This document shows positions 9,327-18,381 of a stretch of 48,016 bases of DNA, piece after piece. The position numbers and the translations under genes are program-made. The DNA comes from Acidimicrobiaceae bacterium (lineage in GTDB: Bacteria; Actinomycetota; Acidimicrobiia; Acidimicrobiales; MedAcidi-G1). The stretch spans positions 1 through 48,016 of the forward strand of contig PBYV01000042.1 of assembly GCA_002729765.1 (NCBI GenBank). Reading direction: 5' to 3'. Every line of letters starts with the position of its first letter. The stretch's first letter is position 1. The notes beneath the pieces were generated by a model. It did no database searches. It saw only the letters and a program-made list of their open reading frames with translations, and was not told where the DNA came from.

Positions 9327-9674
9327 CTAAATTGCTTCAGGATCATTTAGAGCTAAAACTGCTTCCTCTACTGTTTCACGAACAGGAACTATTCTGTCAA
9401 AACCTGTTGTGTGAAGAAGTCTTACCAATGCAGGCCTATTACACGCAACCGAAACATCTCCATCATTGTCTCTTGCTCTTCGTATACCTCCAATTAAAGC
9501 TCCCAGACCAGCCGAATCCATGAAAGGAACGTCAGATAAGTCAACTAAAACAAACTTTTCTTCAGCAAGTTCCGTTAATGCTTCACGAAACTGAGCAACG
9601 GTATATGCATCAAGTTCTCCAGTCGGTCGACATAAAACATAGTTTTCGTTTCTTTCAACAGTGATCTCAAGCAT
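9327..9674 (-). CDS. STAS-domain anti-sigma factor antagonist
   Basis: A 115-residue single STAS domain of the SpoIIAA/RsbV type. The phosphorylation loop VPFMDSAGLGALIGG, with the conserved serine at about residue 53, is intact. In this family an anti-sigma kinase phosphorylates that serine; when dephosphorylated, the protein binds the kinase and frees a sigma factor. No anti-sigma kinase or sigma gene is adjacent, so partners are elsewhere. Its ATG is preceded by TAAGGT and six bases, fitting a leaderless start. The divergent neighbour is a response regulator. Confidence 0.88.
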   Translation of the reverse strand: MLEITVERNENYVLCRPTGELDAYTVAQFREALTELAEEKFVLVDLSDVPFMDSAGLGALIGGIRRARDNDGDVSVACNRPALVRLLHTTGFDRIVPVRETVEEAVLALNDPEAI

Positions 9675-9680
9675 ATTTTT

Positions 9681-9686
9681 ACCTTA
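9681..9686 (-). promoter_or_regulatory. Predicted -10 box of leaderless STAS promoter
   Basis: Minus-strand TAAGGT, then six bases, then ATG at 9674. The AAGG inside the box could alternatively serve as a ribosome-binding site, so this case is less clear than others of the set. Confidence 0.4.
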
Positions 9687-9770
9687 CTTAAAACTTTCTT
9701 TACGAAGTTCGTTAATAGAAGATTACAAAACTCAACACAAAAGTAAACATTGAGTCAGTAATTCCTACGC

Positions 9771-9776
9771 TACGAT
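9771..9776 (+). promoter_or_regulatory. Predicted -10 box of leaderless response-regulator promoter
   Basis: TACGAT is followed by six bases (9777-9782) and ATG at 9783, placing the likely transcription start on the A of ATG. A TTGAGT at 9750-9755 could be a -35 element, though its 15-base spacing is short. Confidence 0.5.
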
Positions 9777-9782
9777 CGCGTT

Positions 9783-10157
9783 ATGCCCGAAAAAACAAAC
9801 GTTTTACTTGCAACTACTGAAGATCATATTTTTCAAGAAATTAGTTCTTCTTTAAGCAAAAACCATCAAATTATAAGGGTTTCAGAAGGAGCTAAAGTTC
9901 TAAAAACTCTAATTGCAACCACTCCTGTACTAGTAATCCTCGATCTGCAAATAGGAAATATGGGAGGAATGGCTACTTCTTTGGATTTACGTCTTGAACA
10001 AAGGGCTGGTCGAATTCCGACTCAAAAGATATTAATGCTTCTTGACAGGCAGGCAGATGAGTTCTTAGGTGAACGTTCTGAAGCAGATTGCTGGACTGTG
10101 AAGCCAATAGATCCACTTTCACTTAGCCGGCAAGTCGATGAGCTTATAAATAGCTAA
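9783..10157 (+). CDS. Stand-alone response-regulator receiver protein
   Basis: A 124-residue receiver domain with no output domain. The acidic pair is E13-D14, the phospho-acceptor is D54 in VILDLQIG, and the conserved lysine is K107 in VKPIDP, so the phosphorylation site looks functional. Proteins of this kind relay signals by binding partners. No histidine kinase is nearby. The tRNA-Pro gene begins 4 bases after the stop codon and is probably on the same transcript. Confidence 0.82.
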   Translation: MPEKTNVLLATTEDHIFQEISSSLSKNHQIIRVSEGAKVLKTLIATTPVLVILDLQIGNMGGMATSLDLRLEQRAGRIPTQKILMLLDRQADEFLGERSEADCWTVKPIDPLSLSRQVDELINS

Positions 10158-10161
10158 CTTT

Positions 10162-10238
10162 CGGGTAGTGGCGCAGCTTGGTAGCGTGCCTCGTTCGGGA
10201 CGAGGAGGTCGTGGGTTCAAATCCCGCCTACCCGACCA
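10162..10238 (+). tRNA. tRNA-Pro (anticodon CGG)
   Basis: Cloverleaf with acceptor arms CGGGTAG (10162-10168) and CTACCCG (10228-10234), discriminator A and an encoded CCA end. The anticodon stem CCTCG/CGAGG encloses the loop TTCGGGA, giving anticodon CGG for codon CCG. The T-arm carries GGTTCAAATCC. It directly follows the response-regulator gene. Confidence 0.97.
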
Positions 10239-10292
10239 TCCCTCGCCTATCCGGCAAATATTTTTAAAGTAGTCATTAAGGTATAAATAGAT

Positions 10293-10760
10293 ATGGCAAC
10301 AAAATCTAACTCATTAATTGTTTCAGCTTCTAAAGAAGAGATTTGGAGTGTTCTTTCAGAATTCGACCAGATCGTTAACTGGGCTGAAAATGTCGACCAT
10401 TCATGCTTTCACTCAGAACAAATAACAGGAGTAGGAACCACTAGACGCATCCAACAAGGCCCAAATGTTGTTTTAGAAACTGTTACATGCTGGGAAGAAC
10501 CTGTGCATCTGTCTTATCAAATTGAAGGCCTCCCCCCAGTTTTTAAAAAAGTCACTAACAGTTGGAAATTATTTGATGAAGGTTCCAAAACACGAGTAGA
10601 ACTATCTGTTCATATCCTGCCAGTTCGACCCCCAGCTGAAATCGCAGCGCGAATTTTAAGTCGATTTTTTTCACGACTTAACAAACAAATGCTAACTGGA
10701 CTTAAAAACCAAGTGGAACAAACTCCAACTGACAAGATAGAAAAACATGCATCATCCTGA
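10293..10760 (+). CDS. SRPBCC family protein (polyketide cyclase/dehydrase-like)
   Basis: A 155-residue protein of the START/SRPBCC helix-grip fold: an N-terminal strand plus helix (IVSASKEEIWSVLSEFDQI), a run of antiparallel strands with TTRRIQQGPN and WEEPVHLSYQIEG, and a long C-terminal helix. Such proteins bind hydrophobic ligands and some act as cyclases. The start is ATG 10293, with a TATAAA-like stretch at 10282-10287 and no strong Shine-Dalgarno site. Its last 14 bases overlap the sulfatase gene, so the two are translationally linked. The ligand is unknown. Confidence 0.75.
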   Translation: MATKSNSLIVSASKEEIWSVLSEFDQIVNWAENVDHSCFHSEQITGVGTTRRIQQGPNVVLETVTCWEEPVHLSYQIEGLPPVFKKVTNSWKLFDEGSKTRVELSVHILPVRPPAEIAARILSRFFSRLNKQMLTGLKNQVEQTPTDKIEKHASS

Positions 10761-13323
10761 TGTTGTAATCATCATGACCGATGAAGAGCGAAATGCTCCA
10801 CCTTATGAAGGAGACGACCTTAAAGCGTGGCGTGAAGAAGCTCTACCCGCAAGACACTGGTTTCAACAAAATGGTGTTTCTTTCGAACGACATTACACAG
10901 GTTCACTCGCTTGTGTGCCCAGCCGACCAACACTTTTCACTGGACAATACCCGGATCTCCATGGGGTAACACAAACAGATGGCCTGGGCAAAGATGCTTA
11001 TGATTCTCGCATCCGATGGTTGCAGCCTGGAGAAGTTCCAACCATCGGACACTGGTTTAAATCAGCCGGTTATGACACCCATTACGACGGCAAATGGCAC
11101 ATGAGTCACGCTGATCTGATTAACCCTAAAAATGGATTACCAATCCCAACCAACACGGAAAATGGTGAAGTGATTGAAGAAAATGTGAAAACTTATCTAG
11201 AAGCCAATCCGCTAAAAGAATTTGGATTTTCAGGTTGGGTAGGACCTGAACCACACGGAGCACCTCTCGCTAATTCAGGTTTCATTCGTGACAAACTAAT
11301 TGCAAAACGTATTGTTGCATGGTTAGAGGATCGTTATTCGCGAAGAAAATCAGGAGAAGAAAAAGCTATGCGCCCATTTCTTCTTGTTGCAAGCTTTGTA
11401 AATCCACACGACATAGTCCTTTTCCCGGGATGGCGAAGACAAGAAAATAATCCAATAGAAAAAAGCAATCTCGATCCTCCTCTAGTACCAGAACCTCCTA
11501 CACGTCATGAAGACCTCAGTTCTAAACCTGCGTCGCAAATTGCTTACAAAAATGCTTATTTCTCAGGGTACGGACCATACCGTCGAGTTAAGAGTATTTA
11601 TGAACGCAACGAGCAGGCTTACCGTGATCTTTACTACCGACTTCATCTTGAAGTAGATGGACCCATTGATAGTGTTCGAAAAACTGTTACAGAAAATGAT
11701 TCAAATGAAACAATTATTTTCCGCACATCTGATCATGGAGATCTTTTAGGAGCTCATGGTGGTCTTCATCAAAAATGGTTTACCTTGTATGACGAAGCCA
11801 CACGAGTCCCTTTCCAGATCGTTAAGACAGGTAACCAACCAACATCCTCTAAAATTATTTCAAACATTCCAACTTCGCACATCGATTTAATCCCAACTGC
11901 TCTAGGTTTAGCAGGTCTTAATCAAGAAGATCTGTCTGAAAAACTCTCTCCTTCTTTCACTGAAATGCATCCACTCCCTGGCCACGACCTTTCTCCTTTG
12001 CTGGAAAATCATAATGATAATTTATTTTCAAAAAGAGGTGTTTACATGATGACTAGAGACAACATGCTTGAAGGAGACACTCTGGCATCTGCGATTGCTC
12101 GCCATCTTGGTCGAGCAAATAATCCACCTAAACCTATGCGGATCCGTGTTCCTTCTTATGTTGCTTCTAATTTTGAAGGTCTTGTAGTGAAAGTTGATGA
12201 AACTGATGCTGAAGGCGGGGGTGGAAACCTTTGGAAATTAGTTAAAGCATTTGATGATCCGTCTACTTGGTCTCATCCTCACGAAAATCACCTGGCCTCT
12301 AGCTCTCCTATAGGGATAAGACATAGAAATTCTAAGATTCCTGATCAATGGGAGTTATATAACCTCGATTCTGATCCAATAGAGTTAGAAAACAAATCAA
12401 ATGACCTTGCTTTTTCAGAGGTCTTCAATTATTTGAAAAAATCTTTGGAAGAAGAATCTGCAAACCAAGTCCCTAAAAGAAATAATCCATGGCCTTACGC
12501 TCGGCGAAAGCCCCCAAAAGAACAAATACCGCTTAAAACTCCTCCTATTCCAGCAAGAATTTTGAGAAGTGTTTTACAAAAATTAGGTTTACATCCTGAA
12601 GACTCAGAATCCTTTAAGTCGGACCTAAGTGGTTTTCGTGCTTTAATTGTTTGCACAAATCATTCATGGCTAGATGTGGCAAAACCTACTGGTGTATTTT
12701 CGTCCGAAATGACTGTTCCCTACTACCTGTTTACTGATGCTGGGATTGAAGTTGACCTTGCGAGTCCATTAGGTGGGTTAATTGCTATTGATCCTCTTTC
12801 AATAAGAGGCATCGTCAGATCTCATCATGACGATCGCTTTCTAGCCGATGACCTTCTTAAGAAAAAAGTTGTAAATTCGATTTCAATGTCTAATGTCGAA
12901 ATTGACACTTACGATGTGATCTATTTCGCCGGTGGATGGGGAGCAAGTTTTGATTTAGGTTTTTCTGAAATAATCGGAGAAAAAGTTACTGAAGCAAATA
13001 CCAAAGGAAAAATAATTAGTGGAGTTTGTCATGGCCCATTAGGTCTTCTACAAGCCCGCAACTCTCAAGGTCGTCCTTTAATCGAAGGGCGTCGTGTTAC
13101 GGGTGTGACTAATAAGCAGGTTTCAGAATTAGGAATTGACGCAACTCCCCACCATCCTGAAACTGAACTTAAAAAAATGGGTGCAGATTTCAAATGCACT
13201 CATCGGTTCCGTGATCCGTTAGCAAATCATTGGGAGGTAGACGGCAATCTTGTTACAGGTCAAAATCAAAATGCTGCTCCGATGGTTGCAAGGGAAATAA
13301 TGAAGTTGCTTTCAAAAAACTAA
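10747..13323 (+). CDS. Sulfatase-like hydrolase fused to PfpI/DJ-1 domain
   Basis: An 858-residue two-domain protein. Residues 1 to about 600 are an alkaline-phosphatase-superfamily sulfatase: metal aspartate in IIMTDEER (about D12), the formylglycine site CVPSR with Cys56, GKWH near residue 117 and TSDHGDLLGAHGG near 330. Maturation would need a formylglycine-generating enzyme, not seen here. Residues from about 629 to 858 are a DJ-1/PfpI (class I amidotransferase-like) domain with the nucleophile elbow SGVCHGPLGL, Cys761. No signal peptide, so probably cytoplasmic. It overlaps the SRPBCC gene by 14 bases. The fusion is unusual. Substrate (sulfate or phosphate ester) is unknown. Confidence 0.85.
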   Translation: MHHPDVVIIMTDEERNAPPYEGDDLKAWREEALPARHWFQQNGVSFERHYTGSLACVPSRPTLFTGQYPDLHGVTQTDGLGKDAYDSRIRWLQPGEVPTIGHWFKSAGYDTHYDGKWHMSHADLINPKNGLPIPTNTENGEVIEENVKTYLEANPLKEFGFSGWVGPEPHGAPLANSGFIRDKLIAKRIVAWLEDRYSRRKSGEEKAMRPFLLVASFVNPHDIVLFPGWRRQENNPIEKSNLDPPLVPEPPTRHEDLSSKPASQIAYKNAYFSGYGPYRRVKSIYERNEQAYRDLYYRLHLEVDGPIDSVRKTVTENDSNETIIFRTSDHGDLLGAHGGLHQKWFTLYDEATRVPFQIVKTGNQPTSSKIISNIPTSHIDLIPTALGLAGLNQEDLSEKLSPSFTEMHPLPGHDLSPLLENHNDNLFSKRGVYMMTRDNMLEGDTLASAIARHLGRANNPPKPMRIRVPSYVASNFEGLVVKVDETDAEGGGGNLWKLVKAFDDPSTWSHPHENHLASSSPIGIRHRNSKIPDQWELYNLDSDPIELENKSNDLAFSEVFNYLKKSLEEESANQVPKRNNPWPYARRKPPKEQIPLKTPPIPARILRSVLQKLGLHPEDSESFKSDLSGFRALIVCTNHSWLDVAKPTGVFSSEMTVPYYLFTDAGIEVDLASPLGGLIAIDPLSIRGIVRSHHDDRFLADDLLKKKVVNSISMSNVEIDTYDVIYFAGGWGASFDLGFSEIIGEKVTEANTKGKIISGVCHGPLGLLQARNSQGRPLIEGRRVTGVTNKQVSELGIDATPHHPETELKKMGADFKCTHRFRDPLANHWEVDGNLVTGQNQNAAPMVAREIMKLLSKN

Positions 13324-13360
13324 ACATTTTTATCAACTCGTTTAACAAAAGATAAAAAGT

Positions 13361-13366
13361 TACTCT
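13361..13366 (+). promoter_or_regulatory. Predicted -10 box of leaderless promoter
   Basis: TACTCT, then six bases, then ATG at 13373 of the unknown Cys-pair protein. No ribosome-binding site is present upstream. Confidence 0.4.
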
Positions 13367-13372
13367 AGATGT

Positions 13373-13882
13373 ATGACTGTAGACATTGAAGAAATAAAAC
13401 TTTCTGAAAAACTTCAGAAAATGTACCAAGAGTTTCTTATTTATGTCGAACAAGAGAATGTGGAGTTTGAGCGAACTGAATCTAAAAAACTTGAACTGCA
13501 ACTTAAAGAAAAAATTCAATGGCTTAAAAAATACTTAGTCCATTTGGAAAAAGGCGGAAAGCGTATACAAGCTGGAGCTGACTACTGGGTTCAACACGAA
13601 AACCATAAATTAATAATCGAATACGGTGAAGATGGACAAGGAAATATCGAACAAGATATTTTATTTCTTTGGTGTGAGACGTGTTCTGACATTGTCAGTT
13701 CTTACATAAAAAAATCTGATGAAAATAAAGAATTCGAAAAAATTAAAAATCATTTAGGACATGAAATCAGCCCCGTCAGAGAAATCCAAAATAGTAAAAA
13801 AATTTATTTGACTTGTAATCACTGCATGAAAAACTCAATCATTTTATGCAATGAAATTAGTGAGTGGTTCAACGAAATCTAA
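13373..13882 (+). CDS. Unknown protein with two CxxC pairs and coiled coil
   Basis: A 169-residue protein I do not recognise. Residues 1-65 are strongly charged and helical (many E/K, likely coiled coil). The middle (about 66-98) looks like a small beta sheet with an acidic loop. Two CxxC pairs at C101/C104 and C148/C151 could form a zinc ribbon, a common nucleic-acid or protein docking unit. There is no signal peptide or membrane segment. It stands alone between the sulfatase and the helicase leader, with its own predicted leaderless promoter. Metal binding is inference from Cys spacing. Confidence 0.68.
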   Translation: MTVDIEEIKLSEKLQKMYQEFLIYVEQENVEFERTESKKLELQLKEKIQWLKKYLVHLEKGGKRIQAGADYWVQHENHKLIIEYGEDGQGNIEQDILFLWCETCSDIVSSYIKKSDENKEFEKIKNHLGHEISPVREIQNSKKIYLTCNHCMKNSIILCNEISEWFNEI

Positions 13883-14007
13883 ACCTGCCCAGGCAAATTC
13901 AACTGAAATTCGAGCTTAGGATCAACTACTACCGAGGAACCTCTACTTCTTGACGTTATCATTAAGGCACTCTGGCAAATTTTGCTGGTGGGTTTATGGC
14001 GGGTTTC

Positions 14008-14035
14008 GGTTCACACCTCTTCCTCACCGTGAACC
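14008..14035 (+). promoter_or_regulatory. Possible leader hairpin upstream of DEAD-box helicase
   Basis: The 224-base gap 13883-14106 holds no gene. It contains a 7-bp inverted repeat, GGTTCAC (14008-14014) and GTGAACC (14029-14035), and a small hairpin just before the AAAGGA ribosome-binding site. A long structured leader is common for cold-induced DEAD-box genes, but regulation here is only a suggestion. Confidence 0.25.
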
Positions 14036-14106
14036 ATTCTATTTTTAAGAAAGCGTCGTATAACGACCAATAACTAACTACCTGCACGCGCGGGTTAAAG
14101 GAAAAC

Positions 14107-15642
14107 ATGTCAACTACATTCGCCGAACTCGGCGTGCCTGAAAACATCTGCAAATCTCTAGCAAACAAAGGAATCTTAAAACCTTTCGAAATTCAAAAGT
14201 TAACGCTAACTGACGGACTCGACGGGCGTGATATTTGCGGACGTGCTCCAACAGGGTCTGGAAAAACCATTGCTTTTGGGATACCTCTAATAGCTAACAG
14301 CAGGCGTGGAGAGCCAAATTATCCTGGGTCACTGATTCTCGCTCCGACGAGAGAGCTAGCTGAACAAATATTTTCTGAACTTCGATCACTTGCTGGAAAA
14401 ACAAAAGTTGGAGTTGTTTATGGTGGAGTAGGTTACGGAAACCAAATCAGATCGTTAAAACAAGGAATAGATATTCTTGTTGCCTGCCCTGGAAGACTTG
14501 AAGATCTAATTGAGCAGGGTTTCGTAAAACTCTCGAATGTTAATCATGTTGTTCTAGATGAAGCAGACCGTATGGCTGATATGGGTTTCATGCCATCAGT
14601 TAAACGCTTACTAGATCAAACAAACCAGAAAAGACAAACTTTTCTTTTTTCAGCAACTCTGGATGGAGATGTAGCGAAACTCACCCGCGAGTACCAAACA
14701 AATCCAATACGTCATGAAATAGGTGAAGAAACACCTGATATTAAATCTGCTCACCATCTCTTTTGGAAAGTTACAAACACAAATAAAACAGAAGTAACTG
14801 CAGAAGCTGTAAATGCAGTATGGCCAGCAATTATTTTTTGTAGAACACGGCATGGTTCAGATCGTCTTGCTAAGCGACTCAACAAACTTGGAATCCACGG
14901 TGTAACAATCCATGGAGGTAAAAGTCAAAATCAAAGATCTAGAGCACTCTCAGATTTCACGAGGGGACACGTCCAAGCACTTATAGCTACTGACGTTGCT
15001 GCAAGAGGAATACACGTAGACGGTGTCGCATCTGTAATCCACTACGACCCGCCAGAAGATCACAAAGCCTATATACACAGATCAGGAAGAACTGCCAGAG
15101 CAGGTCAAAGTGGGGTCGTTCTTTCTTTTGTAGCTCCCGATCAAAAGAAAAAGTCTCGTCGACTTCAAAACAAAATTGATCTTGATCAACCAATAACGGA
15201 ACCCGATATCGAATTATTGAAACATCTTTCTCCTGTCGGTAACTCAGAGAAAAAATTTCAAGCTCCTTATAAAGAAAAAAACGAAACTAAAAATTCTTCT
15301 CACAAGAAAAGTAGTTCCCATAAGAAACAAGGGGGCAACAAACATAGAAGCAGTAACAAACATCGAGGCAGTAATAAACATAAAAACAATAACAAAACGC
15401 GTAACGGCAATAAACACCGTCCTAGTGGTTCAAATAACCAAAATGGGCAATCCAATAATCAAAATGGGCAATCCAATAATCAAAATGGGCAATCAAAAAA
15501 TAAACAACATAATTCTTCTTCAAAAAAGAAAACTCAATCAAAAAACTCTAAAGGACATAACCGTCCTTCAAATAAAAACCAAAACAAGAAAAATCATCAA
15601 AACCGTAAAAAGAACCAAAAAGCTTACGCCTCTCAGAATTAA
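14107..15642 (+). CDS. DEAD-box ATP-dependent RNA helicase with basic tail
   Basis: A 511-residue RNA helicase. Motifs in order: Q motif with FEIQKLTL (about 30), Walker A APTGSGKT (about 49-56), APTRELAEQ, VLDEADRMADMGF (DEAD), SATL, the helicase C domain with IFCRTRHGSDRLAKRL, ATDVAARGIHV and HRSGRTARAG. From about residue 385 a disordered tail rich in Lys, Asn, Ser, His and Gln follows, including three perfect NNQNGQS units. Such tails bind RNA non-specifically. A clear AAAGGA site precedes the ATG. Likely roles are ribosome assembly or RNA decay in the cold, as in RhlE/CsdA-type helicases; the exact subfamily is uncertain. Confidence 0.92.
   Translation: MSTTFAELGVPENICKSLANKGILKPFEIQKLTLTDGLDGRDICGRAPTGSGKTIAFGIPLIANSRRGEPNYPGSLILAPTRELAEQIFSELRSLAGKTKVGVVYGGVGYGNQIRSLKQGIDILVACPGRLEDLIEQGFVKLSNVNHVVLDEADRMADMGFMPSVKRLLDQTNQKRQTFLFSATLDGDVAKLTREYQTNPIRHEIGEETPDIKSAHHLFWKVTNTNKTEVTAEAVNAVWPAIIFCRTRHGSDRLAKRLNKLGIHGVTIHGGKSQNQRSRALSDFTRGHVQALIATDVAARGIHVDGVASVIHYDPPEDHKAYIHRSGRTARAGQSGVVLSFVAPDQKKKSRRLQNKIDLDQPITEPDIELLKHLSPVGNSEKKFQAPYKEKNETKNSSHKKSSSHKKQGGNKHRSSNKHRGSNKHKNNNKTRNGNKHRPSGSNNQNGQSNNQNGQSNNQNGQSKNKQHNSSSKKKTQSKNSKGHNRPSNKNQNKKNHQNRKKNQKAYASQN
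15433..15495 (+). repeat. Three tandem 21-bp units in helicase tail
   Basis: Units at 15433-15453, 15454-15474 and 15475-15495 differ at only two or three bases and each encodes NNQNGQS in frame. Such near-identical units suggest recent slippage expansion within the disordered tail. Confidence 0.9.
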
Positions 15643-15739
15643 GTAGTTTAAAAGAAACCAATTTTGTAAGTAAAGACACTTTGAAATCGGCAAACTTAAA
15701 AGAAGACTTTAACGATTCCAGAAATTATAGGAAAAGTAA

Positions 15740-17131
15740 ATGGACCTTTCAGACTTAGACGTAGCAGAATCAGTACTTGATTTAATAGGCAAAACACCTA
15801 TGGTGCAATTAAAAAAAATTGCATCAGGTTCACCATGCCCAATAATCGCAAAAATAGAAACTACCAATCCTGGTGGAAGCATCAAAGACCGTGCAGCAAT
15901 AGCGATGATAGATGCAGCTGAAAAAGAAGGTCTTCTAAAACCGGGGGGGACAATTATTGAACCAACCTCAGGTAATACAGGTGTTGGTTTGGCAATCGTT
16001 GCAGCTCAACGCGGCTACAAATGTGTTTTCGTTATGACCGACAAAGTGAGCGCAGAAAAAGTTTCTTTATTAAGAGCTTATGGGTCTGAGGTAGTTGTCT
16101 GTCCAGGTGCTGTTGAGCCTGATGACCCTAACTCCTATTATTCGACAGCTGAGCGTTTAGTTAAAGAAACTCCAAATGCCTTCCAACCCAACCAATACCA
16201 CAATTCGAATAACCCCAAAGCACATTATGAAACAACTGGTCCCGAGATATGGGAACAAACTAATGGAGAGATAACACACTTCGTTGCTGGTGCTGGAACA
16301 GGTGGAACTATTAGTGGTGTCGGAAAGTTTTTGAAAGAAATGAACAAAGATATTCAAATAGTTGTAGCCGACCCCGAAAACTCAGTTTTTTCAGGAGGTT
16401 CTGGACGCCCATATCTAGTTGAAGGAGTGGGTGAAGATTTTTGGCCAACTACATATGATCAAAGTGTTGTAGATCTAACCATTCCAATTAGCGATGCAGA
16501 CTCCTTTTCGATGACAAAACGTGTTACTGAAGAAGAGGGACTCTTAATTGGTGGATCCTGCGGAACCGCAGTGGCAGGTGCACTAAAACTTGCTAAAGAT
16601 CTATCTAAAGACGACCTTGTAGTTGTTCTTCTTCCAGATTCGGGAAGAGGCTATTTGAGTAAAATTTTCAATCCTGTTTGGATGGCAAAAATGGGATTTT
16701 CGAATAGTGATAACGATACGCCCTCCCACAAGTCAGTTCTCGATGCAGTTAATTTCAGAAATTCAGAAACTGTCGAATTGCTATACCTAAATCCTGAAGA
16801 AACAGTTTCTTCAGCTTTAAAAACCATGGAAAAAAATGAAATAAGTCATTTACCGGTAGCTGTTGGTGAAATGCCTATTTCTGCTGCTGAAGTACTTGGT
16901 TCTATTTCAAAGGAAATATTGATCAACAACTCAGAAAATAAAGATGGATTAACAGTTAAAGATTTTTTACAACCACCGCTTGAAATTATTGGTGTAGGAG
17001 AAAATATTTTCAATGTTGTTAAACTATTTGATAAATCAAAAACTTTTTTGGTGTTAGACAAAGGTAGACCAATTACTGTTCTCACAAAATCTGAAATTGA
17101 AGCTTTTGTGTCAGAATCGGAAAACCTTTAA
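15740..17131 (+). CDS. cbs: Cystathionine beta-synthase
   Basis: A 463-residue PLP enzyme that condenses homocysteine with serine to cystathionine. The PLP lysine is K49 in GGSIKDRAA; the phosphate loop TSGNTGVG lies near residue 82 and GTGGTISG near 180. After about residue 335 there is a pair of CBS (Bateman) domains, which distinguishes this from plain cysteine synthase and suggests control by a nucleotide or SAM. AGGAAAA precedes the ATG. The cystathionine gamma-lyase/synthase gene follows 22 bases later, giving a two-gene transsulfuration operon. Use of O-acetylserine instead cannot be excluded. Confidence 0.9.
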   Translation: MDLSDLDVAESVLDLIGKTPMVQLKKIASGSPCPIIAKIETTNPGGSIKDRAAIAMIDAAEKEGLLKPGGTIIEPTSGNTGVGLAIVAAQRGYKCVFVMTDKVSAEKVSLLRAYGSEVVVCPGAVEPDDPNSYYSTAERLVKETPNAFQPNQYHNSNNPKAHYETTGPEIWEQTNGEITHFVAGAGTGGTISGVGKFLKEMNKDIQIVVADPENSVFSGGSGRPYLVEGVGEDFWPTTYDQSVVDLTIPISDADSFSMTKRVTEEEGLLIGGSCGTAVAGALKLAKDLSKDDLVVVLLPDSGRGYLSKIFNPVWMAKMGFSNSDNDTPSHKSVLDAVNFRNSETVELLYLNPEETVSSALKTMEKNEISHLPVAVGEMPISAAEVLGSISKEILINNSENKDGLTVKDFLQPPLEIIGVGENIFNVVKLFDKSKTFLVLDKGRPITVLTKSEIEAFVSESENL

Positions 17132-17153
17132 AGATTGACTAATTGGGGAATTA

Positions 17154-18344
17154 ATGGAAACACATGGCGGTGATCCACTTCTGTCAGGTTTTGAAGATCC
17201 TGAAGGTTTTGGATTTGAAACTCGCGCAATTAGAGCAGGCCAACCACATGATTCGCGTACCGGTGGGGTTGTTACACCTATTGCATTGTCAACCACTTTT
17301 GCACAAGACGCTGTAGGACAACCAAAATTTGGTTATGAGTATGCACGAACCGGCAATCCGACTAGACATGCGTATGAAACATGCCTGGCAAGCCTCGAAT
17401 GCGCACAATACGGTTTCGCGTTTTCCAGCGGAATGGCTGCAGAGGATTCTTTGCTTCGTTTTTTAGAACCAGACAACAAGATTATTCTCGGAAATGACGC
17501 CTATGGAGGGTCTTTCAGATTAATTGACAAAATATATGGTCGAAACAAAATCTCTCATGAAGCAATTGATTTAAGTAACCCAAATTCAATTAAAGAAGCT
17601 TGGACTACTGATACAAAAATAGTTTGGGTTGAGACTCCAACTAATCCTCTACTTAATGTTGTAGACATTCAAAAAATCTCAGAAATTACACATGAACTTG
17701 GAGGGTTACTTATAGTCGACAACACTTTTGCTACACCCTATTTACAAAAACCTATTTCGTTAGGTGCTGATGCTGTTGTCCACTCAGCTACAAAATATTT
17801 AGGTGGTCACAGTGATGTAGTGGGAGGTTTTGTAGCAACAAATAACGAAAATCTTGTAGAGCATCTTTCGTTTACTCAAAATGCTGTCGGAGCTGTTCCA
17901 AGCCCATTCGATTGTTATCTAGTTTTAAGAGGAATTAAAACACTAGCTGTGCGTATGGATCGCCACTGCAAAAATGCCAAAGCAGTCGTTGATTTTTTAA
18001 GCCAACATCCTAAAGTCAAACAAGTTTTCTATCCCGGCCTTGAAGATCATAAAGGGTACGCTATTGCAAAAAATCAGATGAAAGATTTTGGTGGAATGGT
18101 TTCATTTACTGTTTCTGGAGGTCGTCAAGAAGCAGAAAAAATTTCTGCTTCTACAAAAGTGTTCACACTGGCTGAATCCCTTGGAGCAGTTGAATCTTTG
18201 ATCGAGCATCCCGGCGCAATGACACACGCATCAGTTGCAGGTTCTCCACTCGAAGTTCCCGATGATCTAATACGTATTTCGATTGGTATCGAATCGATAG
18301 AGGATCTTTTAGAGGATCTCGAAAATGCGCTTTCTTTTTCTTAA
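17154..18344 (+). CDS. Cystathionine gamma-lyase/gamma-synthase
   Basis: A 396-residue Cys/Met-metabolism PLP enzyme. The N-terminal ETRAIRAGQPHD with GYEYARTGNPTR, and the PLP lysine K214 in SATKYLGGHSD, define the family. It has a short extra N terminus (about 25 residues) before the usual start. Next to CBS, the likely job is splitting cystathionine to cysteine, although actinobacterial members of this clade often also run as gamma-synthase for methionine. Direction cannot be settled from the sequence. Confidence 0.88.
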   Translation: METHGGDPLLSGFEDPEGFGFETRAIRAGQPHDSRTGGVVTPIALSTTFAQDAVGQPKFGYEYARTGNPTRHAYETCLASLECAQYGFAFSSGMAAEDSLLRFLEPDNKIILGNDAYGGSFRLIDKIYGRNKISHEAIDLSNPNSIKEAWTTDTKIVWVETPTNPLLNVVDIQKISEITHELGGLLIVDNTFATPYLQKPISLGADAVVHSATKYLGGHSDVVGGFVATNNENLVEHLSFTQNAVGAVPSPFDCYLVLRGIKTLAVRMDRHCKNAKAVVDFLSQHPKVKQVFYPGLEDHKGYAIAKNQMKDFGGMVSFTVSGGRQEAEKISASTKVFTLAESLGAVESLIEHPGAMTHASVAGSPLEVPDDLIRISIGIESIEDLLEDLENALSFS

Positions 18345-18381
18345 ACTTTCCTGATGCTTTTTAATTTCTGATTATTAGGTA

